The notes below the pieces were generated by a model, which worked only from the letters and a program-made list of their open reading frames with translations, did no database searches and was not told the DNA's origin. A stretch of 64,000 nt of DNA from Marinifilum flexuosum (GTDB lineage Bacteria; Bacteroidota; Bacteroidia; Bacteroidales; Marinifilaceae): positions 62,001 through 126,000 of the forward strand of contig NZ_RAPQ01000012.1 in NCBI RefSeq assembly GCF_003610555.1. The letters are read 5' to 3'. Positions within the stretch are counted from its first letter, which is position 1. Each line of letters opens with the position of its first letter. Of the stretch, positions 29,145 through 36,775 are shown in pieces. The position numbers and the translations under genes are program-made.

Positions 29145-29315
29145 ATGGGATTATTCGGAAAATCAAAAAAGAACACAAGCTGTTGTTCATTCGAAATTGA
29201 AGAAGTAAAAGACGACAAGAAGAAAAAGCCAGCATCAAGCTGTTGCGATATCAAAATCGAAGAAGTTAAAGAAGATGAAAAACCGAACCAAACAGGTGAC
29301 AGCTGTTGTGGTTAA
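29145..29315 (+). CDS. Small cysteine-pair repeat protein (56 aa)
   Basis: ATG 29,145 to TAA 29,315. The peptide begins MGLFGKSKKN and then repeats a module of about 20 residues: SCCSFEIEEVKDD, SCCDIKIEEVKED, and a final SCCG. It is highly charged (Lys, Glu, Asp), has no signal peptide or membrane segment, and is therefore probably cytoplasmic. Three Cys-Cys pairs are well suited to bind a soft metal or metalloid. It sits 70 bases after the ArsP-like permease and likely shares its transcript, so it may pass ligand to the permease. The frame is intact, and the periodic Cys pairs argue strongly that it is real. Confidence 0.7.
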   Translation: MGLFGKSKKNTSCCSFEIEEVKDDKKKKPASSCCDIKIEEVKEDEKPNQTGDSCCG

Positions 29316-29365
29316 ATCAACGAATTGAATTTTTAGAATTCAACCGGTAAGATCACATTAATTAT

Positions 29366-29398
29366 ACTGAGAGTATCACTTAAAGTGATGCTCTCAGT
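29366..29398. terminator. Long hairpin, likely bidirectional terminator, also a repeat
   Basis: ACTGAGAGTATCACT and AGTGATGCTCTCAGT form a 15-bp stem with one G-T or mismatch, between two convergent genes. A close relative of this hairpin occurs at 34,303-34,333, so it belongs to a dispersed repeat family that may serve as terminators. Confidence 0.6.
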
Positions 29399-29417
29399 GA
29401 TTTATAAGAACAAGACT

Positions 29418-30656
29418 TTAATTTTCAACAGGCTCCTCCACTTCCATTCGTCCTTTTAACACATACTCGCGCAATCCATCTAAATTAGCGGTCTGCATGG
29501 CTTCAACCGAAAACTCTTCGTTGTGCAGTTTAAACAAATCGCCACAGCCTGCCTCTTCGAACATGGCCGATAGTTTGGGATACTGCTCTGCATCAACATT
29601 CATAAAGGTACTCAGGCGATCGATCTTCCAGTAAGGCACGTCGTTTTTGCCCAATCCACAAATCTCCTTCAGTTTATCACCCTCAGGTGTTGTTGCATGG
29701 GTAACAAATAAAAAGGTGCGAATCACAAAATCATCATCAATAATATTGGCGACCAAATAGCCCACCTTGCACTTAAATAATTTGATCGTAATTAAAACAT
29801 AACCGCCGCTTAAAACCATAAATTGAAGGTTTAAAAAGCTTTCGTAAATAACATAGTTTAAAGCCTCCTCATCCAACAAATCCAGCCTTTCTTTCATGCG
29901 TTCCAAGGCATGAGATTGAATGTAAATATCCAGATACTCCTTACCACCGCTGTATATCTCTTCTACATCCTTTGCTATGATATATCCATACCAAGGCAAA
30001 TCATTAATTCGGGGCAATATGAAACGATATACCAAACGCGATTTACCGTGAATATTAATCTTTTTTGACCTGGCATAACCGACACATATTCTTTGGCCAA
30101 ATGCAAGAGCCGGATTTTTAGGATCACAATAGGTTTCTCGCAAACTTAAACTGTAAATCTTATTTCTTACATTGGAAATGGCGGTGATGGTCTTTCTAAA
30201 TGCAGCCACATAGTACTCCGCTATTTGGCCGGGAGATAAACTAATGTTATTGGCACTTCCAATGTACTGCCACAATTCCATACGCCTTTGGGGGGTTATT
30301 TTGGGATCGTTCATCCCCCAAAAATAACAATACAACAAGCCCAGTTCAATGGTAGAGTACCAAACACCATCGTGAAGCAAAATGGGTTCGCGAAGCCTTT
30401 TGTGAATCAAATGACCAATCTGGTTCATTTCACTCGAACTAACATTCTGACCTTCGGTTTTTACAGGATTCGGTACTTCAATCCGATAAATAAACATGAT
30501 CTTCAGTTCCATTGGACTAAAACGCAGTTCGCTTTCATTCGGAAATTTAGTCCGCAAAAACTCATACATCTTCTTCTCGAATACTTTTAAGCCATTCTTT
30601 TTATTCAAAGGCTTACGAACCATTTGGTTGTTTTTCTTTTTCCTCTTCTTAGCCAT
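29418..30656 (-). CDS. Hypothetical protein, 412 aa, not recognised
   Basis: A soluble protein with a strongly basic start (about 22 residues, many Lys) and an acidic end. A segment near residues 250-285 (IQSHALERMKERLDLLDEEALNYVI) resembles the HALERMxER motif seen in some small toxin-like or nuclease-like folds, but the rest gives no support for that. No signal peptide or membrane segment. The start at 30,656 is 20 bases inside a better Shine-Dalgarno-equipped but out-of-frame ATG at 30,676, which could be a 23-aa leader. The gene lies next to a defence-like module but points the other way. Function unknown. Confidence 0.6.
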   Translation of the reverse strand: MAKKRKKKNNQMVRKPLNKKNGLKVFEKKMYEFLRTKFPNESELRFSPMELKIMFIYRIEVPNPVKTEGQNVSSSEMNQIGHLIHKRLREPILLHDGVWYSTIELGLLYCYFWGMNDPKITPQRRMELWQYIGSANNISLSPGQIAEYYVAAFRKTITAISNVRNKIYSLSLRETYCDPKNPALAFGQRICVGYARSKKINIHGKSRLVYRFILPRINDLPWYGYIIAKDVEEIYSGGKEYLDIYIQSHALERMKERLDLLDEEALNYVIYESFLNLQFMVLSGGYVLITIKLFKCKVGYLVANIIDDDFVIRTFLFVTHATTPEGDKLKEICGLGKNDVPYWKIDRLSTFMNVDAEQYPKLSAMFEEAGCGDLFKLHNEEFSVEAMQTANLDGLREYVLKGRMEVEEPVEN

Positions 30657-30816
30657 AACAAATGTCTTATTTTCATAAGTTCCCCTCCAATTTAATAATT
30701 AATTCTGTGAATTGTTAAACATTATATACTTTTTTACAGCAGATTATGAGATGGATTGCTTACATTTAAAAATCCTAAAATATTGTCAAGGCTGACAGAT
30801 CCTCCGGATACTGTCA

Positions 30817-30856
30817 GGTTTTCCCGACCTGTTAGACTGCGAAGCTGCTGACAGTG
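30817..30856. repeat. Dispersed repeat, copy left of the ATPase/HNH module
   Basis: A 40-base element beginning GGTTTTCCCGACCTG and ending GCTGCTGACAGTG, 37 of 40 bases identical to 34,161-34,200. It contains an inverted CTGTYAG...CTGACAG pair. It ends 23 bases before the start codon of the ATPase gene. Just upstream, CTGACAGATCC-TCC-GGATACTGTCAG (30,791-30,817) is another palindrome of the same wording. Confidence 0.75.
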
Positions 30857-30879
30857 TAAAACACAAAACACCTGATACT

Positions 30880-32916
30880 ATGGAATTGCTATACGTTTGG
30901 ATTGAAGACTACAAAAACATTAAAAAGCAAGGCTTTAACTTTTCGCCGAAGCATTGGTTCGATTTTAAACCTGAAGAAGACAAGGAAGGAAATATAATTG
31001 GAGGTACCCTACACCACGAAGAAAGAAACACCAACTATCCGAAAGACTTCTTTGGTGAGAACATTAGCAATGTAACTGCAATTGTTGGCAAGAATGGTAG
31101 TGGGAAAAGCACATTAATGGAAGCAATCTTTAAATTTTCACTTGGCAGTGCATTTGAAACAAATGGAATTCCTTTTGTTGAAATTCAAGACATTCCTGGG
31201 ATTTTTAAAACCATAATTATCTACAGCAAGAATAAAACAACAAAATATTGCGGCTTCACAAACTTGGATATTATTATTAAACATCTAGACATTGAAAGAA
31301 AACCACTTGATTTTCATTTAAAAACTACCAAATCATTCATACCGAATGATGACCTTGAAAACCCCTATGAACAAACAAAGAAAGTCAATTTTATTCCATC
31401 TTACCTTAATATATATCCTTGCTACTACTCTAATATATTTGATGAAATAAAGATTCAAGAGTATAAAAATAGAGAAGATATATGGTTTAGAACAAATGAC
31501 ACCATCCAAAATAATTCCATTCCTAACACATTTAGAACTGATATTTCGATAAATAATCGAATTAAATCATTTCAAAATATATCAGATTTTCATCATTCTG
31601 AAATTACACAACAAGCAATATTCATTAATCAATTTATTCAACTAGAAGAAGACCTCCCATTCTCACTTCCACCTTACCTAATTATCAATCTGAATTTTAG
31701 TGTTCAAAATCTAAAAGACCTACTAGAAAGAAGTGAATTAAGAATGAACTGGCTTAAGCAGCATATTCACACGGAACCATATTATCTCCCTAATAAATTT
31801 TCTGATCAAATCATCTTATTTCTTTGGCTAAAAGGATTAACAGAAACAAATATTGATGATTATGATACCAAACAGAAAATACAAAGATTCATCAAAAGTA
31901 TTGATCTAACTACAGAAATTGAATGGAGTGATACATTTTTAGAATTTATAGCTATTCTCTTTGAATCACAAGAAAAAATAACAACTTTTCCCAAAAATAA
32001 TTTTGATATAATAGAATATTTCATTGGTGTTAAGGAAATCATCACATCTGGTTTATTAAAGAAATATGATTACAATAGAAAAAATGGAATAAAGAGTTTT
32101 AGACTTCAAGATAGTAGCAATATTAATAGGATGAATTATTTTATTAATAATGCTAAAAGAATAAACTTTAGCAATATTTTCCAATTTGGTTTTTCATACG
32201 ATAAAAACGATATTTTCAACTCGATGAGTTCTGGAGAAAAGGCACTCCTAAAGTTTGGTAGCAATATGTGGCATCTTATCTCAAAAATAAAAGAAAACCA
32301 CACTGATATTATTAGTAATATTCTAACAGAAGATCGAATTAAAATTCCAGACAATCTACTCATAATGTTAGATGAAGCTGAATTAACACTTCATCCTGAG
32401 TGGCAAAAAACCTTTCTTGATTGGTCTTTAAGAATAATTCAAATAGTATGTAAAGATTTTGATTCTATTCAAGTTCTTTATTCATCTCATTCACCATTTT
32501 TCTTGTCTGATCTTCCTAAGGAAAATGTTATATTTCTAAAATCTCAAAAGGGTAAAGACGTTAATGATAATTCAATTAACCTTTGCCACGTTTGTAAGAG
32601 AAAAGAGCAACCAGAGTATACCTTCGGTGCGAACATCCATTCTCTTTACCGCAACTCTTTCTTTTTAGAAAATGGCTTAATGGGTGAATTTGCCAAGGGC
32701 AAGATTGATCAAGTCATTCGAAATCTTAACAATGAACTTCAAAATGAAGAAGACAAGATGAGTCCTGGTGACATGCTATTTGTAATTCAACAGATTGGAG
32801 AACCATTATTAAAAAATAAACTTCAGGAAATGTTCGACCATTATGAGTTTGAATTAAATGATGAAATTGAAATACTTGAAGCAAAACTTGCTGAACTCAA
32901 AAGAAATAAACAATGA
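30880..32916 (+). CDS. AAA/ABC-type ATPase of a Septu-like defence module (PtuA-like)
   Basis: A 678-aa cytoplasmic ATPase of the SMC/RecF/OLD class. The Walker A motif is AIVGKNGSGKST (residues 67-78). After a long, variable, AT-rich middle come the ABC signature SMSSGEKALLKFG (about 449-461), Walker B LLIMLDEAELTLHPEWQ (about 488-504) and the H-loop YSSHSPFF. A short coiled coil ends the protein. The next gene, overlapping by four bases (ATGA), encodes an HNH nuclease. This pair matches the Septu antiphage type (PtuA ATPase, PtuB nuclease), also found with some retrons. The middle part is longer than in classical PtuA, so a related ATPase/HNH type is possible. Confidence 0.75.
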   Translation: MELLYVWIEDYKNIKKQGFNFSPKHWFDFKPEEDKEGNIIGGTLHHEERNTNYPKDFFGENISNVTAIVGKNGSGKSTLMEAIFKFSLGSAFETNGIPFVEIQDIPGIFKTIIIYSKNKTTKYCGFTNLDIIIKHLDIERKPLDFHLKTTKSFIPNDDLENPYEQTKKVNFIPSYLNIYPCYYSNIFDEIKIQEYKNREDIWFRTNDTIQNNSIPNTFRTDISINNRIKSFQNISDFHHSEITQQAIFINQFIQLEEDLPFSLPPYLIINLNFSVQNLKDLLERSELRMNWLKQHIHTEPYYLPNKFSDQIILFLWLKGLTETNIDDYDTKQKIQRFIKSIDLTTEIEWSDTFLEFIAILFESQEKITTFPKNNFDIIEYFIGVKEIITSGLLKKYDYNRKNGIKSFRLQDSSNINRMNYFINNAKRINFSNIFQFGFSYDKNDIFNSMSSGEKALLKFGSNMWHLISKIKENHTDIISNILTEDRIKIPDNLLIMLDEAELTLHPEWQKTFLDWSLRIIQIVCKDFDSIQVLYSSHSPFFLSDLPKENVIFLKSQKGKDVNDNSINLCHVCKRKEQPEYTFGANIHSLYRNSFFLENGLMGEFAKGKIDQVIRNLNNELQNEEDKMSPGDMLFVIQQIGEPLLKNKLQEMFDHYEFELNDEIEILEAKLAELKRNKQ

Positions 32917-33839
32917 TTCCAATCATAATTCCAGATACTCAAAACTCCCTAAATGTTCATTGGACTGGTGTAGAATCATTATTCTCAAAAGCTAATAAAC
33001 AAGATATACTCAAGTGGGTTAAAAGAAATGAATTAGAAACTTTACTAGGAAGTGAAGTAAACAAGCAAATTAAAAACCTAATACTTGCAACTCCATCTTT
33101 GTTAAGGCAAATCGCAAATAAAGTTGGAGGCGTTTTAAACACAAAGGATGCTCAGAATTTTAATTTGGGTTTCATTAAAACCAAGTATAATTCTTTTACT
33201 GGTAGAGAAGAACATTTGTATCGACCATCAGATCTAGTAGAAAATTTAGGTATTAAAGTTTGTCCTTATTGCAATCGTACTTTCATTATATCCACAAAGA
33301 GGAAAAATGGGGAAATCAAACGAACAGATCAATTGGATCACTTTTTCCCGAAAAGTCGATATCCATATTTGGCTTTATGCTTTTATAACCTAATCCCATC
33401 TTGTTCTGCTTGTAACCACATCAAAAAAGAACAAGAAATTGGCTTATCCCCTTACGAAATTGAACGTGCTGACGATGTGATAACATTTGAATGGAAACCC
33501 AAAGATTCTTCTTTTGCCTATCCTAAAGGAAATATCTTAATTACGCCTACTCCTAACACCAAGGTAAATGGACAAATGCAATCTAACATCGATGCATTTG
33601 GTCTAAAAGATCTATATCAAAATCATGACGATGTAGTGAAAGAACTACTTCTAAAAGGGGAAATCTATACAAAAGAATACATTGATAGCTTGGTTGAATC
33701 TTTTCCTGATCTAATAGAGAATGAAGAGGTAGCCACACGCTTAATTACATGTAATTATACAAGCGAAGAAGACCTCGGCAAGCGCCCTCTAGCCAAACTC
33801 ACCAGAGACATCGCCCGCGAGGTAAAGTTTATAAAATAA
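32913..33839 (+). CDS. HNH endonuclease of a Septu-like defence module (PtuB-like)
   Basis: A 308-aa protein with a zinc-finger-type HNH nuclease in the middle: CPYCN at residues 117-121, LDHFFPKSRYPYLAL with the catalytic His143, NLIPSCSACNHIKK with Cys164/Cys167. The Cys-x2-Cys pairs would hold zinc and the LDH motif the catalytic metal. The N-terminal 100 residues are helical and probably bind the ATPase. The start codon overlaps the stop of the ATPase gene, indicating obligate co-translation. The lineage of HNH with LDHFxPKSxYP is that of PtuB-like defence nucleases. All key residues are present, so the module looks active. Confidence 0.78.
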   Translation: MIPIIIPDTQNSLNVHWTGVESLFSKANKQDILKWVKRNELETLLGSEVNKQIKNLILATPSLLRQIANKVGGVLNTKDAQNFNLGFIKTKYNSFTGREEHLYRPSDLVENLGIKVCPYCNRTFIISTKRKNGEIKRTDQLDHFFPKSRYPYLALCFYNLIPSCSACNHIKKEQEIGLSPYEIERADDVITFEWKPKDSSFAYPKGNILITPTPNTKVNGQMQSNIDAFGLKDLYQNHDDVVKELLLKGEIYTKEYIDSLVESFPDLIENEEVATRLITCNYTSEEDLGKRPLAKLTRDIAREVKFIK

Positions 33840-33856
33840 GCTTTCATCAAAGGCTG

Positions 33857-33930
33857 ACAGATCTACCCAATGCCTTATTCTTATTGATACCCTTACTCCA
33901 GTGAGAGCATCAAATCCATATGTCTGAGGG
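33857..33930. repeat. 74-base direct repeat, copy 1
   Basis: Starts ACAGATCTACCC and ends CTGAGGG. It matches 34,236-34,309 at all but three positions (A/C near base 13, T/C within CCCTYACTCC, T/G near the end). It starts 18 bases after the HNH gene stop. Confidence 0.85.
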
Positions 33931-34160
33931 ACGTAGTCCTGTGTTCTTCGTAGAAATGTAATGATCAATGCAATATTAGGGACGTAGTCCTGAAATCTAA
34001 ATATCATTATAGGTTTCCAAAAGAGCTTGTTGATTTTTTTATTCTGTATTTGCCTTGGTATTAGATATCAGGGCTATGCCCCTCTACTTATTCCAATGCT
34101 TAATTTTTCTACGACGATTTTAGGGCTAACGCCCCTTTAATCCTATACACTTGCCTAGCT

Positions 34161-34200
34161 GGTTTTCACGACCTGTCAGACTGCGAAGCTGCTGACAGCG
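34161..34200. repeat. Dispersed repeat, copy right of the ATPase/HNH module
   Basis: Forty bases, GGTTTTCACGACCTG to GCTGCTGACAGCG, differing at three positions from the copy at 30,817-30,856 and in the same orientation. The two copies bracket the ATPase/HNH genes. Confidence 0.75.
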
Positions 34201-34235
34201 GCATAAGTTTCTAAACTCTTCAAGCCCTATGGCAA

Positions 34236-34333
34236 ACAGATCTACCCCATGCCTTATTCTTATTGATACCCTCACTCCAGTGAGAGCATCAAATCCATAT
34301 GGCTGAGGGTATCACTCCAAGTGATGCTCTCAG
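34236..34333. repeat. 74-base direct repeat, copy 2, running into a hairpin
   Basis: Copy 2 covers 34,236-34,309. It continues directly into CTGAGGGTATCACT...AGTGATGCTCTCAG (34,303-34,333), a hairpin related to the terminator at 29,366-29,398. Copy 1 lacks this hairpin and continues into a GGGACGTAGTCCT box instead, so the repeat is joined to different tails. Confidence 0.8.
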
Positions 34334-34984
34334 TTTAGACTAGCAAGGGCAATAAGGATAGGAAAAAAAGCAGGCACAGCTCAAAATTGCTATCGGCGAC
34401 CCCAATTTTGGGGTCTGGGATAGGAATATTGCTGTCTCAGATAGCAAATTTGCTATTGCTACCCCCAATCTTTCCCTCTAAAGGCTCGGCTGAGGGCAAA
34501 AATCCTTCGACAGGGGTGTAGTCATACATCAACCTATCACCTCTGAGGCTCGAGTTTACCCAAAATTTGGTCGGCATTGCCCTATTTTAGCTCGGCATTT
34601 TCATTGGAAGGCTCAGCATTGCTTTCCCAAAAAACAGCGCTCGTCTAAAAAATGATGGCAAATTGCCCTCGCATACCTCAATTTTGTGCTTCCAAACCTC
34701 AATGTCGAGCTTTCGGTTGGAAAAGTGGATGTTGAAAAGGGCAATAATGAGCCTCTGGATAGAAATGCGGAGGATATTTCGTTTAAGCTCGAGCAAATTT
34801 AAAGCAAGGTGGAGCTGCAAGTGGAAAATTGCGAGCCTGGCAAGAGAAAGATCAAGCAATTTTTCCCTTTCATCAAAATGTGAAGGAGAAGTTTACACCT
34901 ACTATTGCATATATTGGTTTATATAAAGATCTTGTAAACTGAGAAAGGATACCGTGCCTGGTACCCTTTCCTTTTGAATCCATC

Positions 34985-35011
34985 AAACAGGCGAGTCTTA
35001 CTCGTCTGTTT
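34985..35011 (-). terminator. Hairpin spanning the stop codon of the 160-aa gene
   Basis: AAACAGGCGAGT, a three-base loop and ACTCGTCTGTTT pair over 12 positions with one G-T. The stem covers the last codons and the stop of the minus-strand gene. The T stretch on the minus strand is short, so it may protect the mRNA end as much as terminate. Confidence 0.5.
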
Positions 35012-35480
35012 GTTCTTCGGTTTTCTTCACACCTCGGCCTGGAAAACGTTTCGACAGCTCATCCAATTTATCCTGAGCTCCCGGATGTCCCATTTTAGCA
35101 GCATTTTTCATCAAACTATACACCATCAGTGAAGTTCGATAAGCTTCGCTACCTGCCAATGCGTAAGAATCCTTAACAGCTGAAAGAATCTCCGACAATT
35201 TGAAGTCGATAGAACGCAATGTGCCTATCGCCTCCACATCGTGATCGAATGCATCAAAATCGATAAATCCGCCTAGCATCGCAGTTTCCTGTCGAGCTAC
35301 TTCGTGCGACTTGTCTACAAAAGCCACTGATTTATCGCCCATAATTAAAATGTCCTTCTTCTCTTCTTTCGGAAGAACTTTCAATTTAGCCAACAAAACA
35401 TCATTTAAGGTTTGTAGAGCAGTATCGACCTGAGTTTGCTCCTCAGCTGTTAAAACCAAATCAAACAAATTTTTTTGCAT
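34998..35480 (-). CDS. Hypothetical protein, 160 aa
   Basis: A small soluble, largely helical protein with no signal peptide, membrane segment or known motif. The N-terminus (LFDLVLTAEEQTQVDTALQTLNDVL) and the middle (SIDFKLSEILSAVKDSYALAGSEAY) look like amphipathic helices. The end is charged and disordered (KKTEEQTDE). Regular composition and codon use suggest a real gene. It stands alone with its own likely terminator. I do not recognise the family. Confidence 0.65.
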   Translation of the reverse strand: MQKNLFDLVLTAEEQTQVDTALQTLNDVLLAKLKVLPKEEKKDILIMGDKSVAFVDKSHEVARQETAMLGGFIDFDAFDHDVEAIGTLRSIDFKLSEILSAVKDSYALAGSEAYRTSLMVYSLMKNAAKMGHPGAQDKLDELSKRFPGRGVKKTEEQTDE

Positions 35481-35792
35481 GAAATTTAGTTTTTGATTAA
35501 TACTAAAAATATCAGTATGAATTTAACAAGTAATTACGGATCAGACGATGACATTTATCATATTTTGCACTTTTCAGCACTTAAACCATTAAATTTCAGT
35601 CGCAATACTTATACCGATTATCATTCAACGCCGATAACTATAGGGAGTGTCTTTGGTAGGTTTCACTTCTAAAAGCAGGTTAATACATCTAATATTTATG
35701 CTCGCTCACCGATTAAAAAAACCCGTTGAATTCAATCAACGGGTTCATTCAACAGTATTACCTGCAAACTAAAACGGATACATCCTACTGTA
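35481..35792. other. 312-base spacer
   Basis: AT-rich sequence with no gene. It contains one strong minus-strand-facing hairpin at 35,714-35,748. I see nothing else in it. Confidence 0.6.
35714..35748 (-). terminator. Rho-independent terminator of the lipoprotein gene
   Basis: Read on the minus strand: AACCCGTTGA, six-base loop, TCAACGGGTT, then a run of seven T. The ten-bp stem is perfect. It lies 45 bases after the stop of the 35,793-36,407 gene. Confidence 0.85.
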
Positions 35793-36407
35793 TTATTCCG
35801 TAAACATTTTATATTTTTCAATTTCTTCCTCAGTCATCCAGTGTACATCTTCAGCTTTAGCAGCTTTAATTGTGAAAAAGTAAAAATCTTTCGACCACTC
35901 TTTAGAATACCCTAAATCTTCGTAGTATTGAATATTTGGTCTATGCTCTGAACTGCTTTCAGGAAAATCGATTGCTTGCTTTCCATCACTATCAGACCAA
36001 GAATGCACACCTAATTTTACAGTACCCTCTTTTGTACGTTTTACACCAGCCAAAAAGAAATCAACTCCTCCCGATGCAATCATCCCTTTGTCTACAATAT
36101 GTGTATTGATTCCTTTCTCTCTCAAAAGTTTACCAACTTTAAAATTTGTTTCGTCGTCATTTGAGCCTGGAACCTCAACCATCTTAATGATTTTGATATT
36201 TGGGTGACCTTCCAACATGTGTTTAAAATCGCCAAGTGTGCTCGATTTTATCTCACCTTTCATTAAAACGGTTTTGTTATCGGCTTGCACCTCAAAAATA
36301 TCAAACTTGGATTGTAGCGTGTAGTCTACATCATCATCTTTGCTACATGATACAATACTTAAACCTAAAAAAAACAGTAAAATCGATTTTGTAATTAATT
36401 CCTTCAT
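35793..36407 (-). CDS. Lipoprotein with ClpP/crotonase-like fold (COG3904-like)
   Basis: A 204-aa protein with a lipoprotein signal peptide (lipobox SIVSC at about residues 17-21). The mature part resembles small periplasmic ClpP-fold proteins: a beta strand with KGEI, a helix, then IASGGVDFFLAG (about 109-120) where Ser would be the nucleophile, and GVHSWSD (about 133-139). These correspond to the xSxGx and GxHxW signatures of that group. Activity as a protease is not established for the group, and the usual neighbours are not informative here. It is monocistronic with its own terminator. Confidence 0.6.
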   Translation of the reverse strand: MKELITKSILLFFLGLSIVSCSKDDDVDYTLQSKFDIFEVQADNKTVLMKGEIKSSTLGDFKHMLEGHPNIKIIKMVEVPGSNDDETNFKVGKLLREKGINTHIVDKGMIASGGVDFFLAGVKRTKEGTVKLGVHSWSDSDGKQAIDFPESSSEHRPNIQYYEDLGYSKEWSKDFYFFTIKAAKAEDVHWMTEEEIEKYKMFTE

Positions 36408-36775
36408 TGTGCTAATTGTTTAAAGATTACAATTTGTGTTTTTCAAGCTCATTGTAATCCTACATCTGTAATTTGCTTTATCTATACTCTATAGACAAGC
36501 GAAAATGATGACACACGTATTGGATGAAAGAAAATGGGAATTATAATACAACCAGAAAGGGGAAAAATTTCATTAACCACAATGCATCTTTCCCCTATAC
36601 TCACCAAATCATTTTTTTATTTGGTTGTACCAATTAACAAATAATATCAGGTTTAACACTTAGCAATTTCAACACAAAAATGTGCCAAACCATCAAATTT
36701 GCTTAAGCTAAAAAAAGCCGCCAATGGCGACTTCTTGTTTGATCCATCAGGATCATGGAATTGTATGTAAGTAGA
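36408..36775. other. 368-base spacer
   Basis: No gene seen. The left part is the upstream region of the lipoprotein gene. The right part holds the terminator of the LysE-type gene at 36,710-36,733. Confidence 0.55.
36710..36733 (-). terminator. Rho-independent terminator of the LysE-type gene
   Basis: On the minus strand GTCGCC, loop ATT, GGCGGC (one G-T pair) followed by seven T. It lies about 45 bases after the stop codon. Confidence 0.75.

Larger units (their letters stand above)
33840..34997. other. 1.16-kb repeat-rich gene-free region
   Basis: No convincing gene. The left half is a mosaic of dispersed repeats: a 74-base duplicate, a copy of the 40-base element seen before the ATPase gene, two GGGACGTAGTCCT boxes (near 33,928 and 33,979) and two GGGCTAnCGCCC-like boxes (near 34,071 and 34,123). 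The right half, about 34,340-34,930, has odd wording with many GCTCGGC/GCTCAGC, CAATTTT and GAGCTT variants. Frames of up to 90 codons occur on the minus strand there, but they lack a protein-like pattern I can support. Confidence 0.6.

Noticed and set aside
33857-34333. Possible CRISPR-like array because of repeated units
   Set aside because: Only two long copies separated by about 300 bases, no regular spacer length and no cas genes.
34587-34859. 90-codon minus-strand frame in the odd-wording region
   Set aside because: Leu/Ile-rich translation without a recognisable protein pattern, overlapping a plus-strand frame of equal quality; treated as non-coding.
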